From assembly GCA_002327765.1 (NCBI GenBank), contig DCUH01000058.1:48937-56110 (forward strand): a stretch of 7,174 bases of DNA, written 5' to 3'. Positions 1-5,533 of the stretch are shown in pieces. The first letter of the stretch is position 1, and the number at the start of each line of letters is the position of its first letter. A model generated the notes under the pieces. That model did no database searches. It worked only from the letters and a program-made list of their open reading frames with translations, and had not been told where the DNA came from. The position numbers and the translations under genes were made by a program. This DNA is from a bacterium UBA2219. GTDB taxonomy: Bacteria > Desulfobacterota > Deferrimicrobia > Deferrimicrobiales > Deferrimicrobiaceae.

Positions 1-596
1 AGACGCACGACCTGCGGCAGTACGCCGAGGGGAAGCACCGGGTGACCGACGAGCCGCCCTTCGGCGGCGGCGGCGGGATGGTGATGAAGCCCGAGCCGAT
101 CTTCGCGGGCGTCGAGGCGCTCTCGGCGGCGCACGGCCCCGGCCGGGTCATCCTCCTGTCCCCGGCGGGGACGCGGCTGTCGCCCGAAGTCGCCGAACGG
201 CTGGCGGGAGAAGACCACCTCATCCTGATCTGCGGCCGGTACGAGGGGGTCGACCAGCGGGTGGCCGACCACCTGGCGGACGAGGAGATCTCCATCGGGG
301 ACTACGTCCTTTCCGGCGGCGAGCTGCCGGCGATGGTGCTGGTCGACGCGGTCGCCCGGTTCCTCCCGGGGGTGCTCGGCGACCCGGAGGCGCCCCACAA
401 GGACTCGTTTTCGGGCGGGATTCTCGAGGCGCCCCATTACACCCGCCCGCGGCTGTTCCGGGGGTGGGCGGTCCCCGATGTGCTCCTGTCGGGGGACCAC
501 GGGGCCGTCGAGGCGTGGAGGAAGGCGGAAGGGCAGCGCCGCACCGCCCTCGCCAGGCCGGACCTGGCGGAAAAGGAACGATCGAAGAAGATTTGA
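1..596 (+). CDS. trmD: tRNA (guanine-N1-)-methyltransferase TrmD, 5'-truncated by window edge
   Basis: TrmD transfers a methyl group from S-adenosylmethionine to N1 of G37 in tRNAs that read CNN codons, which prevents +1 frameshifting. It is a cytosolic SPOUT-family dimer with a trefoil knot. The reading frame is open from base 3, so about 197 residues are visible and roughly the first 35-40 are missing. Family signatures include KHRVTDEPPFGGGGGMVMKPEP near the visible N-terminus, LICGRYEGVDQRV, the knot segment SIGDYVLSGGELPAMVLVD, and KDSFSGGILEAPHYTRP, which carries the conserved Asp-Ser of the active site. The GTG at 42 is an internal codon, not the start, because homology continues upstream of it. 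The C-terminus stops soon after ARPDL and looks about 20-30 residues shorter than in E. coli TrmD. The next gene is rplS, as in the usual rpsP-rimM-trmD-rplS order. The TGA stop lies inside a TTGACA -35 box. Confidence 0.97.
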   Translation, partial: THDLRQYAEGKHRVTDEPPFGGGGGMVMKPEPIFAGVEALSAAHGPGRVILLSPAGTRLSPEVAERLAGEDHLILICGRYEGVDQRVADHLADEEISIGDYVLSGGELPAMVLVDAVARFLPGVLGDPEAPHKDSFSGGILEAPHYTRPRLFRGWAVPDVLLSGDHGAVEAWRKAEGQRRTALARPDLAEKERSKKI

Positions 597-622
597 CAGA
601 CCCGCGGCGGATGTAATAAATT
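593..622 (+). promoter_or_regulatory. Putative sigma70-type promoter for rplS
   Basis: A consensus -35 hexamer TTGACA (593-598) is followed after 18 bases by TAAATT (617-622), a 4/6 match to the -10 consensus. TAATAA (614-619, 15-base spacer) and ATAAAT (616-621, 17-base spacer) are alternatives. The -35 box contains the TGA stop of trmD. The stretch from 611 to 640 is AT-rich against a very GC-rich background. Transcription would begin near 630, giving a leader of about 50 bases before rplS. This suggests rplS-rnhB-yraN can be expressed apart from trmD. The call rests on motif match only. Confidence 0.5.
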
Positions 623-626
623 ACAT
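611..626. promoter_or_regulatory. Perfect palindrome overlapping the rplS -10 region, candidate operator
   Basis: ATGTAAT (611-617) and ATTACAT (620-626) are exact reverse complements separated by AA, giving a 16-bp inverted repeat. It covers the likely -10 hexamer of the rplS promoter. Its size and symmetry suit a dimeric helix-turn-helix regulator, but no specific regulator can be named. As RNA the loop would have to be about four bases with a weak A-U stem, so a DNA-level role seems likelier than a terminator. Confidence 0.4.
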
Positions 627-680
627 AGCTTGTTTCAAACCGGCGATCGCAGGGTACCCCAGAAAGGACAGGATACGGCC

Positions 681-1115
681 ATGACGCTCCTCCAGGATGT
701 GCACGACGCGCAGCTGCGCAAGGACCTCCCGAAATTCAACGTGGGCGACACGGTCCGGGTCTTCTCGCGGATCAAGGAAGGCGAGAAGGAGCGCGTCCAG
801 TATTTCGAGGGGATCGTCATCGGTTTCCATCGGAACGGCGTCGCGACCACCTTCAAGGTCCGCAAGGAATCCTACGGCGTGGGCGTGGAGCGCACCTATC
901 CGATGCACTCCCCCCTCCTCGAGAAGATCGAGGTGAAGAAGCACGGCGACGTCCGCCGCGCGAAGCTGTTCTACCTGCGCGAGGTGTCCGGCAAGAAGGC
1001 GCGCATCCGCGAGAAGAAGGACTGGCTCTCCAAGAAGGGCGTCGCGGTCCCGTCGGAAGGCGTCGCGGAAGGCCCATCGACGGAAGCCGCCCCCGGAGAG
1101 ACCCCGCAGGAGTAA
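681..1115 (+). CDS. rplS: 50S ribosomal protein L19
   Basis: L19 is a large-subunit ribosomal protein located at the 30S-50S interface. The 144-residue product matches the family along its core: LRKDLPKFNVGDTVRV, ERVQYFEGIVIGF, TFKVRKESYGVGVERTYPMHSPLLEKIEV, then RRAKLFYLRE and the basic stretch GKKARIREKKDW. The ATG at 681 is chosen over an in-frame ATG at 630 because L19 homology begins at MTLLQDVHDAQL and AGGA (670-673) sits 7 bases upstream. The family is usually about 115 residues; here roughly 29 extra residues follow the basic stretch and end in an acidic, Pro/Ala-rich tail (about 119-144). It sits 84 bases after trmD and directly before rnhB. Confidence 0.97.
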   Translation: MTLLQDVHDAQLRKDLPKFNVGDTVRVFSRIKEGEKERVQYFEGIVIGFHRNGVATTFKVRKESYGVGVERTYPMHSPLLEKIEVKKHGDVRRAKLFYLREVSGKKARIREKKDWLSKKGVAVPSEGVAEGPSTEAAPGETPQE

Positions 1116-1710
1116 GGCCGCGGAGAACTTCGAGTCGATCGCGCGCGGCAGGGGCTATCTCGCCCCCGCCGGCGTCGACGAGGCGGGCAGGGGCCCCCTG
1201 GCGGGCCCGGTCGTGGCGGCGGCGGTCATCTTCCCGCCCGGCTTCTCCCATCCCGGCATCCGCGATTCCAAGAAGCTTTCCCCCGCGCAGCGCGAGCGCA
1301 TCTTCCCGGTGATCGGCCGGGAGGCGTCCGTCTGCGCCGTCGCGCTGGCCACCCCCGAAGAGATCGACGGCATCAACATCCTGCAGGCCTCGCTGCTCGC
1401 CATGCGGCGCGCCGTGGAGGCGCTCTCCTCCCCCCCCGATTTTCTCCTCGTCGACGGCAACCGGCGCATCCCCTGCGACATCACGCAGGAAACGCTGGTC
1501 GGCGGCGACGGCCGGTGCCTCTCCATCGCCGCGGCGTCCATCCTGGCGAAGGTGACGCGCGACCGGATGATGGGGGAGTACGACCTCCTCTACCCGGGAT
1601 ACGGGTTTTCCGTCCACAAGGGGTACCCGACGCGGGAGCATTTCGAGGCGATCCGCCGGCTCGGCCCCTGCCCGATCCACCGCCGGACGTTCCGCGGCGT
1701 CCTGCCGTGA
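1111..1710 (+). CDS. rnhB: Ribonuclease HII; start codon not identifiable
   Basis: RNase HII cleaves RNA in RNA-DNA hybrids and starts removal of single ribonucleotides from DNA. Counting from 1111, the catalytic carboxylates are visible as D23 and E24 (GVDEAGRGPLAGP), D115 (LLVDGN) and D133 (GGDGRCLSIAAASILAKVTRD). The family C-terminal motif HKGYPTREHFEAIRRLGPCPIHRRTF is also present. Homology starts near ENFESIARGRGY (from about 1123), but between rplS and the DEAGRG motif this frame contains no ATG, GTG, TTG or CTG. The first GTG, at 1213, would remove D23/E24. The coordinate 1111 is my choice: one extra G after T1113 would create GTG overlapping a TGA stop of rplS, the same GTGA junction seen at rnhB-yraN and iorA-iorB. 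An ATC start at 1138 is a less likely alternative. Identity is certain; only the start is not. Confidence 0.9.
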   Translation, partial: SKAAENFESIARGRGYLAPAGVDEAGRGPLAGPVVAAAVIFPPGFSHPGIRDSKKLSPAQRERIFPVIGREASVCAVALATPEEIDGINILQASLLAMRRAVEALSSPPDFLLVDGNRRIPCDITQETLVGGDGRCLSIAAASILAKVTRDRMMGEYDLLYPGYGFSVHKGYPTREHFEAIRRLGPCPIHRRTFRGVLP

Positions 1711-2096
1711 CCTTCCCCCCGGAGGAGCGGCGCGGCGCCGGGCTGGCGGCCGAGGAGCGCGCGTGCCGCCACCTCGAGCGGCAAGGGTTCACCGTGGCGG
1801 CGAGGAACTACCGGGTTCCGGGGGGCGAGATCGACATCGTCGCCCGGCGGGACGGCCTGCTGGTCTTCGTGGAGGTCCGCTCCCGGGAGGACGCCTCGTT
1901 CGGCTCCCCGGAGGAGACGGTGGGGGCGCGCAAGCGCCTCCGCGTCGCCGCGGCGGCCCGGCGGTACATTTCCGCGGCGCCTCCCGGCTCGTGGGAGGAG
2001 GCCCGCTTCGACGTCATCGCGATCGAGGGTAGCGGCGAGGAGGCGGAGCTGCGGCATTACGAGGCGGCGTTCGACGCGAAGGGGAAGATCCTCTAA
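1707..2096 (+). CDS. yraN: UPF0102 (YraN-like) nuclease-fold protein
   Basis: This is a 129-residue cytosolic protein of the YraN/UPF0102 family, which has a predicted Holliday-junction-resolvase/restriction-endonuclease-like fold; its cellular role is not established. The PD-(D/E)xK-like core is visible: GEIDIVARRDG (about 40-50), then FVEVRSR (54-60), where E41, D43 and the Glu of VEV are the expected metal ligands. The N-terminal helix GAGLAAEERACRHLERQGF and the segment following NYRVPGGEID fit the family. The GTG start at 1707 overlaps the rnhB stop by 4 bases (GTGA), so the two genes are probably translationally coupled. Length is close to the family norm of about 120. An upstream start in the same frame (1515) would only add residues encoded antiphase to rnhB and is not supported. 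The neighbour rnhB is a common partner in this gene order. Confidence 0.93.
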   Translation: MTFPPEERRGAGLAAEERACRHLERQGFTVAARNYRVPGGEIDIVARRDGLLVFVEVRSREDASFGSPEETVGARKRLRVAAAARRYISAAPPGSWEEARFDVIAIEGSGEEAELRHYEAAFDAKGKIL

Positions 2097-2261
2097 GCGC
2101 GCGATACGCTGCCCTCGCACGAGTACCTCCCCTTCGGGGACGCCTAGTTCGCCGTCCTTGGCTCACTTCGGCTGCGGGTTTTCTTCGCTCTCGCCCTCCT
2201 GGCTCCGCTCAGAAAACACGCCCCCTGCGGGGAGGTCTCGTGCTCGGGGCGCATCGCGCGC
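2097..2261. repeat. Nested inverted-repeat element (MITE/REP-like) directly after yraN
   Basis: The two ends are reverse complements at several levels. GCGCGCGAT (2097-2105) pairs with ATCGCGCGC (2253-2261). GCACGAG (2117-2123) pairs with CTCGTGC (2237-2243). ACCTCCCC (2125-2132) pairs with GGGGAGGT (2229-2236), with one bulged T at 2124. Both arms continue into a small local hairpin, CCCC-TTC-GGGG (2129-2139) on the left and CCCC-TGC-GGGG (2222-2232) on the right. Inside, GTTTTCT (2178-2184) pairs with AGAAAAC (2211-2217) around a pyrimidine-rich loop. The first base of the element follows the yraN stop immediately. ATCCTC occurs just outside each end (2088-2093 and 2267-2272), a possible but weak target duplication. 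No transposase or convincing protein is encoded. It could be a non-autonomous mobile repeat or a structured 3' RNA. Confidence 0.5.
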
Positions 2262-2281
2262 ATACAATCCTCCCTTCGAAA

Positions 2282-2313
2282 CCCCCGCCGCTCCTCACGA
2301 CCCCCGCCGCTCC
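2282..2313. repeat. Short tandem duplication in the yraN-pfkA gap
   Basis: The 13-base unit CCCCCGCCGCTCC occurs at 2282-2294 and again at 2301-2313, a period of 19 bases. It lies in a C-rich stretch with no gene. The function is unknown; it may be a remnant of replication slippage. Confidence 0.45.
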
Positions 2314-2391
2314 ACGGGAGACCTTTCTCACAGGATCTTACCTCGCGACCGGAACCCCCTCCACACGCAAGCCACTCGCGCAAACCACATC

Positions 2392-2425
2392 GACACAGGC
2401 CACAAGAGACACCGGCCACAAGAGA
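2392..2425. repeat. Second short tandem duplication (16-base period)
   Basis: GACAC(A/C)GGCCACAAGAGA occurs at 2392-2409 and at 2408-2425, a 16-base period with one mismatch over 18 bases. It is followed by GTGTC (2426-2430), which could pair with GACAC at 2408-2412. The surrounding stretch from about 2262 to 2480 shows no credible coding region on either strand; its open frames lack plausible composition and start signals. Confidence 0.5.
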
Positions 2426-2480
2426 GTGTCCCCCGCCCAGTTAATAAGAAGCTATGTTTCCTGATTCGCAGGGGATCCTG

Positions 2481-2519
2481 TCTGAAATGTTGTAGCCTCA
2501 GAGGCTACAACTTTTCAGG
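2481..2519. terminator. Strong hairpin between convergent yraN and pfkA, probable bidirectional terminator
   Basis: GTTGTAGCCTC (2489-2499) and GAGGCTACAAC (2501-2511) are exact 11-base reverse complements around a single A; allowing for the loop, about 9-10 pairs form around TCAGA. After one T-T mismatch the stem extends through CTGAAA (2482-2487) with TTTCAG (2513-2518). On the + strand the main stem is followed by TTTT. On the - strand it is followed by ATTTCAG, about 60 bases past the pfkA stop. Its position between convergent genes fits termination of both. The U-tracts are short, so efficiency is uncertain. Confidence 0.62.
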
Positions 2520-2569
2520 AACACCCCCCTTGCGGAAGCGGTATTGCGGATCGTTACCGATCGGCCAGG

Positions 2570-3610
2570 TTACCCGAAGAACTCCTTCGCCATGTTGTAG
2601 ATCTCCGGATCGACCGTCTTGAGCTTCGAGGTCGCTTCCGCGAGGGGGACGGCGACGATCCGGTTCCCCTGCAGCGCGGCCATCTTGCCGTAGTCGCCCT
2701 GGTGGACCATGTCGGTGGCGTAGACGCCGAAGCGGGTGGCCAGCACCCGGTCGTGCGCCGTCGGGGAGCCGCCCCGCTGGATGTGCCCGAGCACGACAAA
2801 CCGCGTTTCGTACTTGGTGCGATGCTCGATCGCCTTCGCCAGCACCTGGGAGATCCCGCCCAGCCGGACGTGGCCGAATTCGTCGGTCTGCTTCTCCTGG
2901 AGGATGAGCGTTCCCTTCTCGCCGGGCTTCTCGGCGAACTGCGCCCCTTCCGCCACGACGACGATGGAGAACGACTTGCCCCGGCTGTGGCGACGCAGGA
3001 TCAGGTCGCAGACCTCGTCCAGGTCGATCGGGATCTCGGGGACGAGGATCACGTCGGCCCCCCCGGCGATTCCCGAGTAGGTGGCGATCCAGCCGGCGTG
3101 GCGGCCCATGACCTCGACCACCATGACGCGGTTGTGCGACTCCGCGGTGGTGTGGATCCGGTCGATGGCGTCGGTGGCGATGGAGACGGCCGTGTCGAAC
3201 CCGAAGGTGAAGTCGGTGCCGGCCAGGTCGTTGTCGATCGTCTTGGGGACCCCGACGACCGGCAGGCCCATGTCGTACAGCTTGGAGGCGGCCCCGAGGG
3301 TGTCCTCGCCGCCGATGGCGATGAGAGTGTCGAGCCGCAAAAGCTTAAAGTTTTTCAGCACCTTTTCCGGGCCGGACGCATCCTTGAACGGGTTGGTGCG
3401 GGAGGTGCCGATGATCGTCCCCCCCACGTGGAGGATGCCGGACACCATCTTGGAGTCCAGGTCCATCGGCGACGGGTCGAGCAGCCCTTTCCAGCCGTTC
3501 CGCAATCCCACTACCCGGGAGTTGCGCGTATCGGACTTGCGCACCACGGCGCGGATCACCGCGTTCAGCCCCGGACAGTCGCCGCCGCCGGTCAGCACGC
3601 CGATTCTCAT
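2570..3610 (-). CDS. pfkA: 6-phosphofructokinase, mixed-substrate group III type, predicted pyrophosphate-dependent
   Basis: This enzyme phosphorylates fructose 6-phosphate to fructose 1,6-bisphosphate in the cytosol. The 346-residue protein shows GVLTGGGDCPGLNAVIR (4-20), IAIGGEDTLGAA (97-108), PKTIDNDLAGTD (122-133) with catalytic base D126, VMGRHAGWIA (167-176), PEIP (191-194) and GHIQRGGSPTAHDR (275-288). At the two positions that separate phosphoryl donors (E. coli G104 and G124), it carries D103 and K123, the combination typical of PPi-dependent enzymes. The predicted reaction is therefore the reversible PPi-linked one (EC 2.7.1.90). The ATG at 3610 is supported by GGAGGA ending 6 bases upstream on the minus strand. 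The gene stands alone, convergent with yraN and divergent from iorA. It cannot be told from sequence whether it also accepts ATP. Confidence 0.93.
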   Translation of the reverse strand: MRIGVLTGGGDCPGLNAVIRAVVRKSDTRNSRVVGLRNGWKGLLDPSPMDLDSKMVSGILHVGGTIIGTSRTNPFKDASGPEKVLKNFKLLRLDTLIAIGGEDTLGAASKLYDMGLPVVGVPKTIDNDLAGTDFTFGFDTAVSIATDAIDRIHTTAESHNRVMVVEVMGRHAGWIATYSGIAGGADVILVPEIPIDLDEVCDLILRRHSRGKSFSIVVVAEGAQFAEKPGEKGTLILQEKQTDEFGHVRLGGISQVLAKAIEHRTKYETRFVVLGHIQRGGSPTAHDRVLATRFGVYATDMVHQGDYGKMAALQGNRIVAVPLAEATSKLKTVDPEIYNMAKEFFG

Positions 3611-3757
3611 GGTCGATCCTCCGTTCGTGATGGTTGATCCAGCATATAGGATTGTCGCTCCAGTATAGCAGATGGGGAACCATACGGAATTGAAAGGGAA
3701 GGCCCGATATGCTACCGTTTATTCTTCGCAGTCCGCGCGATCCCTCAGGGAGAAAAG
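3611..3757. promoter_or_regulatory. Divergent intergenic region containing pfkA and iorA control signals
   Basis: This 147-base gap must hold the 5' signals of both genes. It is more AT-rich than the flanking genes. On the minus strand TATACT (complement of 3662-3667) is a good -10 candidate for pfkA, but no clear -35 lies at the right distance. On the plus strand TTGAAA (3690-3695), 17 bases before TACCGT (3713-3718), is a weak candidate for iorA. Ribosome binding sites are clear: GGAGGA (complement of 3617-3622) for pfkA and AGGGAG (3747-3752), 5 bases before the iorA GTG. No convincing operator palindrome was seen. Confidence 0.4.
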
Positions 3758-5533
3758 GTGCCCATCCCGGCAGATAAAGAAAGCGTGCGTCTCCTCTCCG
3801 GAAACGAAGCGGTCGCCCGGGGCGCGTTCGAGGCAGGCGTCCGCGTGGCCTCCGCGTATCCCGGAACCCCCAGCACGGAGATCCTGGAGGAGCTCGTTCG
3901 GTACGAAGGGGTCTGGGCCGAGTGGGCGCCGAACGAGAAGGTCGCCGTCGAGGTCGCCATCGGGGCGTCCATGGCGGGCGCCCGGGCGCTGGCGGCGATG
4001 AAACACGTCGGAGTCAACGTGGCGGCCGACCCCATCTTCACCGCGTCCTACACCGGGGTGGGGGGCGGGCTGGTCATCGTCACGGCGGATGACCCCGAGC
4101 TGCATTCCTCCCAGAACGAGCAGGACAACCGCCATTACGCCCTGGCGGCCAAGATCCCGATGCTCGAGCCGTCCGACTCTGCGGAGACGAAGGATTACAC
4201 GCGTCTGGCGTTCGAGCTCTCCGAGCGTTTCGATACGCCGTTTTTCCTGAGGACCACCACCCGGATCGCCCACGCCAAGGGCGTCGTCCGCCTGGGGGAG
4301 CCGTCCGGGCCGCCCTCCCCGCCGGTCTTCAAGCGCGACCCCGCCAAGTGGGTGATGCTCCCGGTGAACGCGAGGCGCCGCCACGTCGTCGTCGAGGAGC
4401 GGACGCGGGCGCTCAAAGAGTTCGCGGAGATCTTCGAGGGGAACCGGATCGAGTGGGGCGACCGGTCGCTGGGGATCGTGACGGCCGGCGTCTCGTACCA
4501 GTACGTGAAGGAGGCGTTCCCGGAGGCGTCGGTCCTGAAGCTCGGGATGGCGTACCCGCTGCCAGAGCGGCTGGTCCGGGAGTTCGCCGCCGGCGTGTCG
4601 CGCGTGGTGGTCGTCGAGGAGCTCGACCCGTACCTCGAGACGCACGTCCGGTCGCTGGGGATCGCCGCCGAGGGGAAGGAGCGGGTGCCGATCCTCGGGG
4701 AGCTCGACCCGCGGATCGTGAGGAAGGCGGTCACGGGGGAGGCGATCCCCGTGCGCGCGCCGGAAAACCTTCCTTCCCGGCCGCCGAACCTCTGCCCCGG
4801 ATGCCCGCACCGCGGGCTCTTCTTCGCGTTGAAGAAGCTGAAAGTCGCCGTCACGGGCGACATCGGATGCTACACGCTCGCCGCGCTCCCCCCGCTCGAC
4901 TCGATGGACCTGTGCGTCTGCATGGGCGCCTCCATCGGGGCCGCGCACGGTTTCGAGAAGGCGCTCGGGGACGAGGGTCCCGGCAAGGTCGTGGCGGTCA
5001 TCGGCGATTCCACCTTCCTGCACTCCGGGGTCACGGGGCTGATGAACATCGTCTACAACCGCGGCTGCGGGACGGTGCTCCTTCTCGACAACGGGACGAC
5101 CGCGATGACCGGTGCGCAGGAGAACCCCTCCACGGGGAAGACGCTCGACGGCGGGGCGACGCACCGGCTCGACCTGGAGGCGCTCTGCCGGGCGCTGGGC
5201 GTTGCGCACGTCTACGCCGTCGACCCGAACGACATCGCGAAGACCGAGGAGCTGCTGCGACGAGAGGTCGCGCGGCCCGAGCCGTCGGTGATCATCACGC
5301 AGGCGCCGTGCGTCCTGCTGCCGGAGCATCGGAAAAGCCGGAAAGCGAGGCCGACCTACGAGGTGGCCGCCGACCTGTGCACGGGCTGCAAGGCGTGCGC
5401 GAAGCTCGGGTGCCCCGCCATCGAGTGGGCGGGCGACGTCTCGCGGATCAACCCGCTTCTGTGCGACGGCTGCAACCAGTGCCCGCCGCTGTGCAAGTTC
5501 AACGCGATCCGGGCGCGGGAGGGAAAGCCGTGA
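3758..5533 (+). CDS. iorA: Indolepyruvate:ferredoxin oxidoreductase, alpha subunit
   Basis: IorA is the TPP- and Fe-S-containing subunit of the oxygen-sensitive enzyme that converts indolepyruvate or phenylpyruvate plus CoA to arylacetyl-CoA, CO2 and reduced ferredoxin. The 591-residue protein has the N-terminal pyrimidine-binding domain (LLSGNEAVARGAFEAG and AYPGTPSTEI, 12-42), then CPGCPHRG (346-353). The TPP pyrophosphate-binding domain follows with GDIGCYTL (367-374), GDSTFLHSG (416-424) and LLDNGTTAMTGAQENPSTG (442-460). A C-terminal ferredoxin domain carries cysteines 541, 544, 547, 552 and 569, 572, 575, 579, enough for two [4Fe-4S] clusters. In the second motif the usual Pro after the last Cys is Lys. 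The GTG start is supported by AGGGAG 5 bases upstream and by family alignment. It overlaps iorB by 4 bases. Confidence 0.97.
   Translation: MPIPADKESVRLLSGNEAVARGAFEAGVRVASAYPGTPSTEILEELVRYEGVWAEWAPNEKVAVEVAIGASMAGARALAAMKHVGVNVAADPIFTASYTGVGGGLVIVTADDPELHSSQNEQDNRHYALAAKIPMLEPSDSAETKDYTRLAFELSERFDTPFFLRTTTRIAHAKGVVRLGEPSGPPSPPVFKRDPAKWVMLPVNARRRHVVVEERTRALKEFAEIFEGNRIEWGDRSLGIVTAGVSYQYVKEAFPEASVLKLGMAYPLPERLVREFAAGVSRVVVVEELDPYLETHVRSLGIAAEGKERVPILGELDPRIVRKAVTGEAIPVRAPENLPSRPPNLCPGCPHRGLFFALKKLKVAVTGDIGCYTLAALPPLDSMDLCVCMGASIGAAHGFEKALGDEGPGKVVAVIGDSTFLHSGVTGLMNIVYNRGCGTVLLLDNGTTAMTGAQENPSTGKTLDGGATHRLDLEALCRALGVAHVYAVDPNDIAKTEELLRREVARPEPSVIITQAPCVLLPEHRKSRKARPTYEVAADLCTGCKACAKLGCPAIEWAGDVSRINPLLCDGCNQCPPLCKFNAIRAREGKP

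Noticed and set aside
643..659. GCGATCGC (643-650) and GGGTACCC (652-659) palindromes in the rplS leader
   Set aside because: Each is an 8-base site expected now and then in GC-rich DNA; GCGATCGC resembles the cyanobacterial HIP1 site but is not repeated here and nothing else suggests a cyanobacterium.
2268..2300. TTCGAAA resembling a tRNA T-loop
   Set aside because: The flanking bases do not form the required five-pair T-stem and no acceptor or anticodon arm can be drawn on either strand.
2546..2564. GATCG-TTAC-CGATC hairpin just after pfkA
   Set aside because: It has only five pairs and no U-tract; the stronger hairpin at 2481-2519 explains termination better.
2158..2622. 154-codon plus-strand frame in the yraN-pfkA gap, and a 91-codon minus-strand frame at 2144-2419
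   Set aside because: Both run through the inverted-repeat element or the terminator hairpin, have no convincing ribosome binding site or family match, and show Pro/Arg/Ser-rich composition of non-coding GC-rich DNA.
2702..3637. 311-codon open frame on the plus strand opposite pfkA
   Set aside because: It is an antisense shadow of pfkA with low-complexity Asp/Gly/Val/His composition and no recognisable motif.
3609..3640. Direct repeat ATGGTCGATCC / ATGGTTGATCC in the pfkA leader (21-base spacing)
   Set aside because: There is one mismatch over 11 bases and one copy overlaps the start codon and ribosome binding site; too short to call an operator.
3719..5329. 536-codon open frame on the minus strand opposite iorA
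   Set aside because: Composition is dominated by Arg/Asp/Pro/Gly, typical of the antisense of a GC-rich gene, and it lies wholly opposite iorA, which has clear family motifs.
4348..5529. Long open frame upstream of and in frame with iorB
   Set aside because: It is the shifted frame of iorA, rich in Arg/Gly/Ala; IorB homology and a ribosome binding site support a start at 5530.
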